Part shown: positions 27,128 to 38,440 of the stretch, in pieces | How the letters are laid out: each line of letters opens with the position of its first letter | Numbering within the stretch: the first letter of the stretch is position 1 | Origin: Homarus americanus | Taxonomy: Eukaryota; Arthropoda; Malacostraca; Decapoda; Nephropidae | Direction of reading: 5' to 3' | DNA: 64,000 nt | Assembly (NCBI RefSeq): GCF_018991925.1 | Contig: NW_024726235.1 | Span: forward strand, 2,688,872-2,752,871 | The notes under the pieces: model-generated | What the model was told of the DNA's origin: nothing | What the model saw: only the letters and a program-made list of their open reading frames with translations | Databases searched by the model: none | Translations under genes and position numbers: made by a program

Positions 27128-28330
27128 TGATGCCTCTCCATCACCACACCCTTACAACTACCACAACCTTACAACCACCACAACCTTACAACCACCACAA
27201 CCTTACAACTACCACAACCTTGCTACCATCACAACCTTACAACCACCACAACCTTACAACCACCACAACCTTACAACCACCACAACCTTACAACCACAAC
27301 AACCTTACAACCACAACAACCTTGCTACCACCACAACCTTACAACCACCATAACCTTACAACCACCATAACCTTACAACCACCACAACCTTGCTACCACC
27401 ACAACACCACCACAACCTTACACCTTACAACCACCATAAACCCACATAAACCATCATAACCTTGCTACACCACAACACCACCATACCTTAACCTTACAAC
27501 CACCAACAACCACCACAACCTTACAACCACCACAACCTGTAGCCACCACAGCAAACCACCATAACAACCACCACTGACCTTACAACCACCACAACCTTAC
27601 AACCACCACTGTGCTTATAACACCTGACACATGACCACCATAACCTTGCACCAAACCTAACAACCACCAACCCTTGCCACCATAACCTTACCTTGCACCA
27701 CCAACCACACCCTTACCAACAACCTGGCAACCACCATAACCACAACCACCATACCTTAAATCCACCACCACAACCTTACCAACCACCTTAAACCTTACAA
27801 CCACCTTACAACCACCATAACCCAAACCACCACAACCTTAACACAACCACCATTACCACCACAACCTTGCCCACCATAACCTTACAGCCACCACAACCTT
27901 ACACCACCACATAACTACAACCACACAACCTACAGCCACCACAACCATAAACCACCACAACCTACAACAACCACAACCTTACAGCCACAACAACTTACAG
28001 CCACCACAACCTTAAGCCACCACCACAACCCTTGCCACCACAACCTTACAACCACCACAGCCTTACAACCACCACAACCTTACAACCACCACAACCTTGC
28101 TACCACCACAACCTTACAACCACCACAACCTTGATACCACAACAACCACAACCTTGCTACCACAACAACCTTACAACCACCACAACCTTACAACCACCAC
28201 AACCTTACAACCATCACAACCTTACAACCACCACAACAACCTTACAACCACAACCATGCTACCACAACAACCTTACAACCATCACAAGCTTATAACTACC
28301 ACAACCTAACAACAACCACCACCACCACCA
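27128..28330. repeat. 17-bp satellite CTTACAACCACCACAAC
   Basis: About 1.2 kb of a 17-bp unit. The outer blocks (27145-27420 and 28035-28310) are regular with single-base variants (TACCACCA, CCATAA). The centre (27420-28030) is irregular, with many single-base losses and partial units. T/L/Q/P/H/N-rich frames are artefacts of the period, which shifts frame every unit. Confidence 0.95.
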
Positions 28331-28344
28331 CTACAATGTGTATC

Positions 28345-28763
28345 TAAAAACGGTTTAACAGCATTTAGATCTCAAATATGAAGTTGCAACTCCTTAATTA
28401 CTGAATTTATATGCTCTTTAGAATTCAGTTTAGAGTCAAAGTACACCCCAAGTTTAAGAATAGAATCGACAGGACTGAGTTGCGCTTCCCCAAAGTTTAA
28501 GAGCCAAAATCATCTGTGCCGTCTCCACATCTATTTCCTTGGATAACGATAATCTTGGTTTTACCGTCGTTCACCTTAAGTTTTTTCCTAGCAATCCAAA
28601 TCTTAATATCAGACATCAAGGATTTCATTATCTCCTCAATGTCCTCAACATTTACTATTTTGTTTTCTTTAATAATGGGGGACAAGTGTTTACGTAAATG
28701 ACTACAACTTTGTTTCATACATACATACATGCTGTTATAGTAGGTATACACTGTACAATACAA
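28345..28763 (-). pseudogene. Non-LTR retrotransposon RT relic
   Basis: Minus-strand translation gives IKIWIARKKLKVNDGKTK and IVIQGNRCGDGTDDFGS, followed by a stop. After a frame change it gives LNFGEAQLSPVDSILKLG, VYFDSKLNSKEHINSVIK, then a further stop and DLNAVKPFLDT. The order (WxxxxKLKxNDGKTxxxVxG, then xLGVxFDxxLxxxxHIxxxxK) matches the region just after the catalytic YxDD of jockey/CR1-like reverse transcriptases. One frameshift and one in-frame stop make it inactive. Both ends are truncated. Confidence 0.85.
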
Positions 28764-29200
28764 AATGCTAATGCTGTACCCTCGTTAATATGAAGAAAAA
28801 AAAGAGGGCTCTGGGTCTCTTGAATTAGTGAAAAAATCCGAATTAAATAAGTTTAGAATAATTTGACAGTATGTACAGTATTCTATATCTACAATTTCAG
28901 ATTCTTTTTTATTATTTATACATTTCTCTTCAATTTGTTTCTCTTTATTCCAACCAACAACATACTCAGTTACCAAGCCCTGGTTGCCATATAAAATTTT
29001 ATATTTTTAATTGCTGTGCAAACAAATATTTTTTTAATTATATTTTTTCAATGCTAATTACTCGCCAACAGTGGGTTTCCGAAGTGACTTTTTTGGTGTT
29101 TTTGTATTATTCTGGAGTCTGGATGGACTTAATTAGTTAAACCCCTTAAATTCCAATTCCGAGAGAAAAGTATATATTACGTCCAGATGTTATTAAGGCC
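28764..29200. other. No gene seen
   Basis: AT-rich spacer between two RT relics. May include further decayed retroelement sequence, but nothing is recognisable. Confidence 0.4.
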
Positions 29201-29229
29201 ATTAAGCTTACAGTTTCAGCTGTACTGGC

Positions 29230-30400
29230 CAACATTGGATTTTGTTCAGAATCTGAGTACAGTACTGTCTAGGTACTAGTGAACATGCCAATTCCAAATT
29301 TATGGTTGACAATTCAAAATTGCATAAAGACCTGACACAGAATCTAGATACAGTACAGTATATGACAGTTTTCACTGTTAGAAATGTTTGCATAGTTGAT
29401 GGCCTTGTCAGTCACACCCACAACCTCTGTGAACACTGATTTATGGTCTGGCAAGTGATATTTTGACTGAAAACTTTCTGGCCAGATGCCTGCACAAGAA
29501 TGTCTTGGATCCATCATTATAAGTATGATCTTGAAAAGACTAGGAGGAGTTCCAAGAAGCAGATGCAGATTTCTTCTGGATGAGTCGTATTTTTTCTCGG
29601 AAGCCACTAGGCTATAGTAGGGGGGGGGGAATATTCACCTCCACTTCTAGTTTTGAGATTCTTGTACACCTGTATGCTCCAACACTGATGTGTTGGCATT
29701 TGTTCTGAATCGCTATCAGTTTCTGCAGGACACCAGTGCTTGAAGATGCATACAGTACTACTTTTTAGATTTGACTCGGAAGTTGTACATCAACAATAAA
29801 GACTTGCTATTAGCTCCCTAGATTCTCCCTGAGAGCTATTTATCCAAAGATAGGTCAACAAATTTAACTGAATTTTGAAATACTGTACAGTAGGAGTATA
29901 GTATCATCAAAAGAATTATCTGTCGTACAAAGGACCTTTTTCTGTTACACGTTACTCCTATTGTCTTTGCTGCAGAGAACTTAAAACCCAACCTCAGCCT
30001 GCTGTTGAGCAGCGTCAAGAGCTTCTTAAATCTGCTCTTCTGATGAATGCACAGTCGTAAGTGATTAGAGAGATTATAACGGGCTGGTGATAGACAATCA
30101 TTAACTATGATCAAACTAAAATGGCACCATGAATGCTGTCCTAAGGTGCCTCATTGTTTTGGACAAATGTGGCCAGTCTTATATCTTGAGTTAATTTTCT
30201 GTCTGTGAGAAATGATTTTAAAAAGTAGGGTAAATGCCCTCTTAAACCTAAGGTGTGGAGGTTCATGAGCACCCAACTCGAGCTCACCACGTCATGGTCT
30301 TTTTCTATATCTAGAAATACTCCTGTTCAATACAATTTTCCAATCTTACTAAATATTCTAGTGTGCACCAGCCAGTGTAATTAGCTATTGATTGTTTCTT
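29230..30400 (-). pseudogene. Decayed jockey-like retrotransposon (RT to RNase H)
   Basis: Read on the minus strand from about 30390, in shifting frames, it gives in order: FLDIEKDHDVV, then LHTLGLRGHLPYFLKSFLTD (RT palm/finger motifs); MIIVNDCLS in the place of the catalytic YVDD block; GFKFSAAKTIGVTCNRKRS; SVKFVDLSLDK; VLQKLIAIQNKCQHISVGAY; and SVFTEVVGVTDKAINYANIS, which resembles the start of the RNase H domain. The order agrees with jockey/I-like second ORFs. Stops and frameshifts separate nearly every block and the catalytic aspartates are altered, so it is an old dead copy. It lies in the same orientation as, and about 650 bp downstream of, the mitochondrial S6 gene. Confidence 0.85.
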
Positions 30401-30785
30401 AATAAAATGATAAAAGAATAGAGTAAAAAAATGATTACACATATGGTAAGTGGCACAGTAGAAGACAGTAGTTATTGTACATGTTGGAAACGGTTGATGG
30501 CTATGGGTTCGGGTAATTACTGCAAGTTTTTTATAAATACATTACAAGTACAGTAGTTATTTTAACAATTGTCACTTGTTTTCTTGAATAAATTTGTTTA
30601 ATAATTTAGTAACCAAACACTTGTATACAGTATTTCATTCTGGGGACTGCATCCTCTAACCTTCTGCATATTATTATTCACATACAATACGGTACTGTAC
30701 TTTACTTTATTTACTATTTTATGTATACAGTATTCTATGCACACTTTTGAAAAAATTGGAAAATTCCTGAATTCAGTACAGTATG

Positions 30786-30791
30786 TTTATT
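30786..30791 (-). terminator. Candidate poly(A) signal for mRpS6
   Basis: AATAAA on the minus strand, about 260 bases downstream of the mRpS6 stop codon. Another AATAAA lies further downstream near 30709. The choice between them is not decidable from sequence alone. Confidence 0.4.
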
Positions 30792-31047
30792 CATTTACCA
30801 CTTATTATAGGGTCCATGAAAAGGTATACAAATATTGAATAAGGGGCACAAACTGAAAATTATGACATGTATTCCAACTACAGTAATATAAAATTACAGT
30901 AACTTTCATTATTAAAAGGTCAGAATTAGAGAATTTCAAGGGAAGTTGGAGTATAATTTATATACAATATATTTACACCAGAATTTACATACCCTTTAGT
31001 TATTCATATCAGTGTTAAACCTGCAATGGATTATGTAATCTAATGTT

Positions 31048-31150
31048 TTAAAATGGGTTATATCCAAGATCAGTATTCAGACGGAATTTCTTCTTGATGT
31101 GTGGAGGAAGTCTTTTCTCAGCTTCTCGAATCATTTTATGAACTTCCGGC
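31048..31150 (-). CDS. mRpS6 exon 4 (terminal)
   Basis: Begins after an AATTTCAG acceptor. The junction codon is AGG (R116). Encodes a basic C-terminal helix (VHKMIREAEKRLPPHIKKK) and NTDLGYNPF, then TAA. An open frame extends upstream into intron 3 but is not family-like. Confidence 0.94.
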
Positions 31151-34100
31151 CTGAAATTAAGAAAAGAGAAATGTAGGAAGTACAGCATGTGTATGTAAAC
31201 AATTTTCACCTCTGGGTGCCAGATTAAAAATAAGCAGTACAGTATTGTATATTTTGCATACAATATATATATATATATCATACATACTAGAAAAGGAATT
31301 GAGATACTGTAGATATAATACAGTATAGTACAGTACTGTATAGGGCACAATTTGTTGTTTCATTTAAGACATCATTTACTGTCATAAAATAAAACCAGCT
31401 ATATTAGATTAGGTTAGAAAGTCACTTAAGATGTTACTTATATCTAATATCAATTCTGATTTGCCTGTCCAAACCAAATTCACTTAAATATACCATTCCT
31501 CAAACCTGGTACTGAAACTCTGAACATAAATTAGAATATTTTACTTTATTACTACTCTGTGGTCTGGCTTGATTAATTGGCCGTCTTACCATTAATTTGC
31601 AACATAGCTTGGCAGGGTGACATTACTCTTCCCTGCACTCTTCTGAAGTTTTACATCTGCCAGTCCATGCTCTCAATTTCTGTTCTATGTTCTGAACTTT
31701 TTATTACCTCTAATTTACCCTTTGATATGGCTTGAAAGAGACCAGCAAGAGTAGAAGAGATGGCAATGCTATGTAAGCCACACTGAGGTTATGTAAGATA
31801 CATACAAATATTCCCTCTAAGCAGATTTTATTAAAATTTGGTACCGGTATATAGTACAGGGCATTTCATAATTTATCATTTTCAATACAAACTAACAGAC
31901 ATTAAGATAGAGTACAGTATTTATACACTAAAATATGTTGATGAAAAGAGGACAAAAATTAAACTCCAAGGAATCATACCTGGATGATGGTGGCTGAACC
32001 TCTTCATGCAGGGTGCATTCAAAACGAGCCTTTGACTCAATTCTAGACACAAGAGGTCGCACCAAGTCAATATCTCGTCTGCAGTTATCAGTTATATCAC
32101 TTAGAGACGTGGGAGGTGCAGCAAAGTGAATCAGAAAATAGCTGAAATTAAAGAATAAATTATATTATTACCATGTATTCTTACAACTTCAATAGACACT
32201 CCCTAGGTAATGGTTGGGTTCTGTTCCTGGAGGCTGTCCATGAGCCAAATTAGCCATAACCTGGAAGTGACCCTTACATTGGTAATAATTGAACACACAT
32301 AATATACATCATGTATACATATACAAATGTATGCATATACAATTACTATACAGGTATGGGACCATTTATCAAGCATGTTTGGGACCTGGGGTTGCCATAA
32401 AGGTTTTTTCTGGAATTTTGAGTGCCAGGTCAAAAATGTACAGTACTGGATATATAAATCCTCTTTAACTGGCGGTGAAAAGTTTGTTCAGATCACTAGA
32501 TTCATCCCTAAAAGTAGCTTAACTGTGTACTGTAACGTAAAAACTTATAAAACTTTAAATTGAAGGCCTATAAACATCAGCAAGAAAAGCATATAAATAG
32601 CATTAATGAAACTATAAAAAGAACTTAGCAACACATAAATGTCCCTAGCACAGCTGCTCCGACCCCCACACACTTGCCATATATTTTCACAGTGGAAACC
32701 CTTAGATACTTTATACCTTATAATAATTATTTATTTGATTAATTTTTCCACGTTTTGTATGTAGGATGATGTGTGTATGTAACGGAGTAAAACGAAATGA
32801 AGAAAATTATGGATAACTACCCACAATTACAAGCTAAAAATATTACATGCCTCATGATAATTGGCAGTATGTATTTAATTTTTTTCTTCACTTTCTTTAC
32901 GTAAGATTGAATGTCTATGTTCAGTAACTAAATAAAAAATTAAGACAATTACAAGTTAAAAATAACCATAACATAACATAACATCAAGCTCACAGGTGGG
33001 GTATGGTTGGACCCAGGAATTACTTGGCGCTCATTTTGAATAAGTTTTATGGGAGAGTAACCATGAAGTCAGAAATCCGTAACCCGGGGAGTGTCTGTAT
33101 GACCTTTGCCCCGTGAGATAACATCGTTCAAAACTTTCAAGGATATTAAAAATTTTAAAATGAAACAACCATAAGAAAGAAGTGAATAACACAACGAAGA
33201 AATCTTCCTTGAAAATAAAATAAATAAAAAATACCATCTCGGTGATCACCCAGTCTACCATTCCACAATTTACACCCTTTGCCTTCACTGCCATTCTAAA
33301 CAATGTATACAGTATACTGTATATACACTTCACTATTTCTTACCCCCTGGGTTCTGGTAACCACATAGGTAACCCATATATGTTTGTAGCTTGAATTGTA
33401 AAGTTTTCTGTCTCATTCCCAGTCCATATGTCATAAATTCATATAAGAAGTATAAAATAGTACTGTATCATTCTATCACATGAAGAATGGCCACCAAGTG
33501 GATTTGATTGAAATTTATAGTCTTCATAAAGGAGGATACTGCTGATAACTTCAAAATGATATGCAAAGTGAAAGAGTAACTTACTTTCCTTTTGTGTGGA
33601 CTTGTCCATGTGCTGTCATCTTGTAGGGTAGTTCTCTCGCACCTAAACTTTCAATCTTGCTTACATAACCACCTTCATCAAGGATTGACTCTGATACTCT
33701 CTTTACAGCTGTCACTAAGCCAGCCTGAAAAATATGAAAAGTAATAAGGTACTGATCAGTGGAAGTAAACTTGAAGACTTGAAGTTTTAGTTTGAGGCCT
33801 ACTATGGAAATAATTATTTAAGCATGCTGTAAACATATAATTCATATTAACTGAAGGTGGAAATGAGCTACATAAGTAGAGTTCGTATAATATGCGGAAG
33901 GAAATTATTTTATTTAAAACAAAGGAGAGAGAAACTAAATGAGGGCAGAAGAATGGCTGAGAAATTTGTAAGAATGACGAGAAGCAATTTTACAGGTAAC
34001 AGAAAACTATAATAAAGTAGGGGTGAAATAAGGGAAGAAAAAATAGAAGCAATGGTAAAAAAGGAAAAAAATTTGAGCAATGGTAAAAAGAAAAATCATG

Positions 34101-34893
34101 AGGAAAGAGTATTAACAGTCAAAAGGTAACACGATGGAATCTTAACGGGTTTGTTCAAAGCGGATTAACCCGAACACATTTTACTGCTCGCTATTGCGTA
34201 ACACACGGCTGAGAATTGCTTTAACCTGGGTTGAGTCTGGCTAACACGGAAAAATTCAGACGACCATGGTCAGGTAGAAATGTTTTGCACAGACCAGCGA
34301 TCGAGTCCACGGGTACCATCCCAATGACGTGTGGGCCACAAACAAAACTTGGCTTGAATTAATTTGTTTCTTCGCTTTCTTTCGTCACCATAGCTCCACC
34401 TAAACGTTCTCTTAAGTGCCACTCCAACACATTAGAGTAGGACCACATTTTCTCTATAAAAAAATTTAAATTTCTAAAATGACTAGTTTAAGGGTAATCC
34501 TTTTGTATAGTTGAATCAATGTGAACGAGGTAACAAATTACTCAATAAATAACTAACTAACTGTCTTTATAAGAGTGTAATTTTACGTTTTCTTGTGGAC
34601 GAGTAGGTTGAAAACAAAGTGTGCAGACAACACCACTAAATAGTTATTATCTTCCCGTACAAAGCACACAGAACCATCATTTTAGTGTCATTAGATCAAA
34701 TTTTCATCGTGTTTAGCTCACAATTTCCTCAAAGTTGGTATGTTTGCCTGTTTAAATTGACCTGGGTGTCGTAATTACAATGGTTATCATTACGATAATT
34801 GTCTTAATAACTACCTATTTTTCTAGTTGAAATTATATTATGACGTACTTTGGGCATATTTCTCACAATGAGGGACAATTCATACAAAGACAT
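31048..34893 (-). CDS. Mitochondrial ribosomal protein S6 (bS6m), 4 exons
   Basis: Complete gene, joined exons 34893-34849, 33724-33585, 32141-31980 and 31150-31048 (450 nt, 149 residues plus stop). The protein is a structural component of the small mitochondrial ribosomal subunit. It is nuclear-encoded and acts in the mitochondrial matrix. Family features: MSLYELSLIVR at the N-terminus (human MPRYELALILK); LDEGG and SLGARELPYKMTAHGQVH (human ENLGERALPYRISAHSQQH); YFLIHF; DITDNCRRDIDLVRP. The arthropod-type C-terminal extension has CTLHEEVQPP and ends GYNPF. Length fits: human is 125 residues and insect versions are somewhat longer. All introns (1124, 1443 and 829 bp) are GT-AG and phases match (0, 2, 2). 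The frame is intact, so it should be functional. No cleavable presequence is evident, as is common for this subunit. Confidence 0.96.
31980..32141 (-). CDS. mRpS6 exon 3
   Basis: A 162-nt exon after an ATTTCAG acceptor, ending at GTATGA (31979-31974), phase 2 to phase 2. The junction codon is AAC (N62). Encodes YFLIHF, the RRDIDLVRP helix and CTLHEEVQPP, the last being an arthropod-type feature. Confidence 0.96.
33585..33724 (-). CDS. mRpS6 exon 2
   Basis: A 140-nt exon after a TTTTTCAG acceptor, ending at GTAAGT (33584-33579), entering in phase 0 and leaving in phase 2. Encodes residues 16-61, including helix 1 (VTAVKRVSESILDEGG) and the conserved LGARELPYKMTAHG segment. Confidence 0.96.
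34849..34893 (-). CDS. mRpS6 exon 1
   Basis: Fifteen codons, MSLYELSLIVRNMPK, from ATG at 34893 to a GTACGT donor (34848-34843), phase 0. Recognised by the YEL motif of beta-strand 1 of the S6 fold. No in-frame upstream ATG is needed to match the family start. Confidence 0.92.
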
Positions 34894-34990
34894 GTTAGGG
34901 CACTCTGGTAGTCGTCTCTCTCTGCCCCAGTTGTTGTGAAGAGGCAGTGACAGTGTTGCCAACTCAACCTATCGAAAAACCTCAAAGTTG
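34894..34990 (-). promoter_or_regulatory. Candidate mRpS6 promoter / 5' UTR
   Basis: Within 100 bp upstream of the mRpS6 ATG, the minus strand carries TTGGCAACACTG (34962-34951) and TTTTTCGATAGG. The first matches Drosophila core-promoter Motif 1 (YGGTCACACTR) at 9 of 11 positions. The second resembles a DRE half-site. In flies both mark TATA-less housekeeping promoters, including those of mitochondrial ribosomal genes; transfer to this organism is inference. Confidence 0.35.
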
Positions 34991-37674
34991 TAGCAAAATT
35001 CGCTATTTTTCAATACAAACCGCTCGGGTAAATATTTAATGAATATATTCCTTTTTGTATACATACATACATACATACAGATAATAAGCTGATAACTTTC
35101 AAAATTTATTAAAAAATAAGCCATGTAAAATAAGATTAAATAAACATATAAATTTATTTGCTAACTTAAGCAAATTTGTTTTAATAAGAAAAATAATAAT
35201 TCAACATTTAGAATATATAGTTAAGTTGTCTTAAACATCAAATGAAGATTATCTTAGCTATACTGTAGTTAAACTTTTAATTAGAGTTCAGCAAAGTACA
35301 AAAGAAAGTTATTCTAATAATATCTAAAACGTATATGCTGATTGTATTTCTTTACATCATCTCGGAAAACTCTACATAGCTGTAATTTAGTACAGAAAAT
35401 GCATGGCCACTCCATAAATTGTATAAACTGTAAGGACAGATGTAGTTTCCCTTGTCTAATTTGTAATATTAATGATGGCGTGTTTTGTAAAGCTTTAATA
35501 AAGTAGCAAGGAGTAAAAGGAATAACACGATAATAATTATGAAGACGCCGATAATTAGTAAATATTACGATTAAAATAATATTACTGTACTATTAGAAAG
35601 TCTTTGAAGGATTGAAAAGCTTATTTTTGGTGGATGTGCCGAGGTAGTGTACGAACGGTAGAGGTCCCCCTCTAGCTGCTTTTGGACTTGCCTTGGCACT
35701 ATAGAAAACGACAGTAGTATTAGGAGTGACTGCTACAGCGAGTTCAAAGTTTACGGAAAATTTGCTTATGTGGCCTAAGTTTTAGTAACTTTAGAGTTTA
35801 GATGACTTGGGATTCTTGGTTACCGCTCTGGGAGGGGTGCTAGATGGGATCCTCTATAGCGTTCGTACACTAGGGAGGCACAGTCCACTATAATATTTTT
35901 TTTTATAAATTTAATGCTGTTATAATCTCTGTGACTTATACCAGGGCCGTGGACAGGATATGTCAGATGGAGTAGTTAGAATTGGCAAAAAAGAGCACCA
36001 TCCCCCGAGGGAGGAGGCGAGCGAAGCGAGCCCTTACAGCTGGGGGTGTGATCGATTTGAGGGCCATTTTGAGGCCATATGCAGTTGCTACGAATGTCCC
36101 CTGAATTTGGGTATACTCTTATTTTATTTTCTAATGAAAATATAGCTAATAAAATAAAATCAACATGCAAACTACTGCCTTACGAATTACTGGTTGTCAA
36201 TATGTACTTCAAGTTTGTGTATAGATAAATCATACGCCATACAATAACATTATTAGACATTTTATTTACAACATAAACTAAAGAAACAGTCTTTTAATGC
36301 TACTTTACAGTCCGTCCCAGGGCTCCGTTCCCCATGAACGGGAAAGAGTTAGGACTGAACCGATCACGTCTCTACTAAAATCCAAGCACTGCCGCGAAAT
36401 CGCGCCACATATAATATTATAGCATGGTGTACATTCTTGGCTTTAGAATAATATAAGAGGATTTTTTCCTCCCTAAGTTCTTTGCATCCTAAATGGGCTA
36501 ATCTGCCTCTTTTTTTCATGGCTGGTGGATACCCTACCCTCTTGTTACTGAGGATTGAAAAAACAAAAACAAAAAAAGCATAGAGGGGGTCACTTCGTAA
36601 CTGGCAGGGCAAAGGGGCAGGGGCTCGAGCTTCCCCCTGAGCCCTACCTGTGCACGTGTCTGCCTTATACTGTGTGTGGGTATGGGATATCTTGGTTCAA
36701 ACGACTCCGAAACTTAAAAGTAACTAACTGTAAATAAAACTGAGAGAGTCAGAATATTACTATTGTCATAAAGTAAAGATGTATTTTAGGGTAACATATA
36801 TATTCTGGTGGGAATTTCTTATGAGAAAAGTCCATTAATATTGTTTAGGTTTGTTTCCTAAGCTCTCTCTCAAAAGTCTAAGCTGTGATATGACTCTTCT
36901 TTTAGTGTACTTATCATACCTATAACTTTTCTGCTTAATTAAACAGTTTCATATTTAGCCAGACACTTATTGAGTTAATACTGTAAGTTAGGTCAGGTTT
37001 TATTTTTAATTAAATACGGGTGTAGTCAAGACTGAACTTATGTAAGGTTAGATTTTAACTTACGAAGCAAGGAAATACTGACATAACCTTGAGTATATTT
37101 AACGAGGTCATGGTTTAAAGGAAATTTTTCAGTCAAACCTCATGAACTGATTCAAGTTTGCAATGTAATTAACGAGTAGCTTAGTAGCTTCCTGAAACTT
37201 CTGATGACTTGGCTTCTGCTGAGGTGTTATGTCCGGCCTATGATTACTAACTATTTAGCGTATGAAGAGAAGGATGATCTATTATATAAATTTTATGTGA
37301 TATTTTAATTTTTAGGAGGCATAAGATATTTGAAACCACAGTGATGAGCCAGGCGATATTTATAGGACAAACTCAACAATTTTAGGAGCGTGAATGGAAG
37401 GAAACTTTGCTTTACTGCTTGTGCGTGTCGACTCGGGGAGATTCAGGGACGTTGTAGGGGAGGCTGACGTAAATGGTTTGGTGCATTGTGTGGAGTGGTA
37501 CTGTGTGATATGGTGTAGGGGAAGGTGGAATACTGTACAAGGCTCCAGAAATGTTGGGGAAGTGATGAAGTTGAGGCGGGTGTTCAGCGGAGTGTTGCCT
37601 TGTGATGTGGTGTGGTATAGGATGTGTGTGGGGAAGGGAATTCAGGGATGGTGAAGTAAAAAATGAAACAGGGT

Positions 37675-37678
<4 letters not shown>
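34991..37678. other. No confirmed gene; two GC-richer blocks
   Basis: AT-rich DNA with two GC-richer blocks that look inserted. The first (about 35942-36115) contains GAGGCGAGCGAAGCGAGCCC. The second (about 36305-36660) contains CAGGGCAAAGGGGCAGGGGC and CCCCTGAGCCCTACC. These may be parts of a dispersed repeat, but no open frame is recognisable. A (CATA)n run of five units lies at about 35061-35080. Confidence 0.4.

Positions 37679-37748
<70 letters not shown>
37679..37748. repeat. (TG)35 microsatellite
   Basis: Pure TG repeat of 70 bp. Confidence 0.98.
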
Positions 37749-37750
<2 letters not shown>

Positions 37751-38440
37751 TGTTTATTTGTTGTTTGTATTTACTTATTTGTGTGTATATGCACGTCTGA
37801 ATATATTAGTTTGCTTGTCTGTCAGTGTTTTGGTACTTTAAATATATTTTGGTTTGTTTCCTACTCGTCTTTTTAAAATTCCACGCTCTCCTGTTCCTTC
37901 CCTTCACTCTTATCACCACTACCCGTTCCTTGAGTCAGTCAGGGTACAGACGGGAGTGAGCTGGGTCGTCTGTCTTGCTCGTGTGTGTAAGCAGTACAAA
38001 ATCCCAAAGAGTTGCCAATAGTCACACACCTCTGCCTCGGGGGACGGCATCGCTGCTTTCGGTATTTCTTACTGTCAGAGGAGAAATTCTAAACTTTGCT
38101 AAGGAAATTGATTTAAAGTTGTGTTGCCGATAGACATTCTTGACCCTGTCTTTGTTTGTACCCGATATTTGTGTATTATTGTGCAGTAATGTTTATATGT
38201 ATTTTTCTGGCATGGATACTTGGTTTCTAGGCGAGAGTATTAAGAAAAATTAGATGACAGAGCATATTCTAATGGCGAAAGACCTCAAGTTTAAATGTGT
38301 TTTATCTTTTTTATAATATTGTTAAGATTTTGTTAAAATATTTGCTTTATAATTTTGTTTTACGCATATTTAAAGCGGAGATGATGAACTAAATGTTGAA
38401 GACATAGACAGGGGGGAATGGGTAGCTGTGAAGAGCCAAG
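37749..38440. other. No gene seen
   Basis: AT-rich unique sequence without coding signal. Confidence 0.45.

Noticed and set aside
27076..28309. Plus-strand frames rich in T, Q, P, H and N
   Set aside because: The 17-bp period changes frame with each unit, so the peptides merely cycle through the satellite.
31151..31350. Extension of the mRpS6 terminal exon into the upstream open frame
   Set aside because: Residues before the acceptor (Y/I/L-rich) do not fit the family, whereas splicing at 31150 joins exon 3 in phase and restores the known S6 layout.
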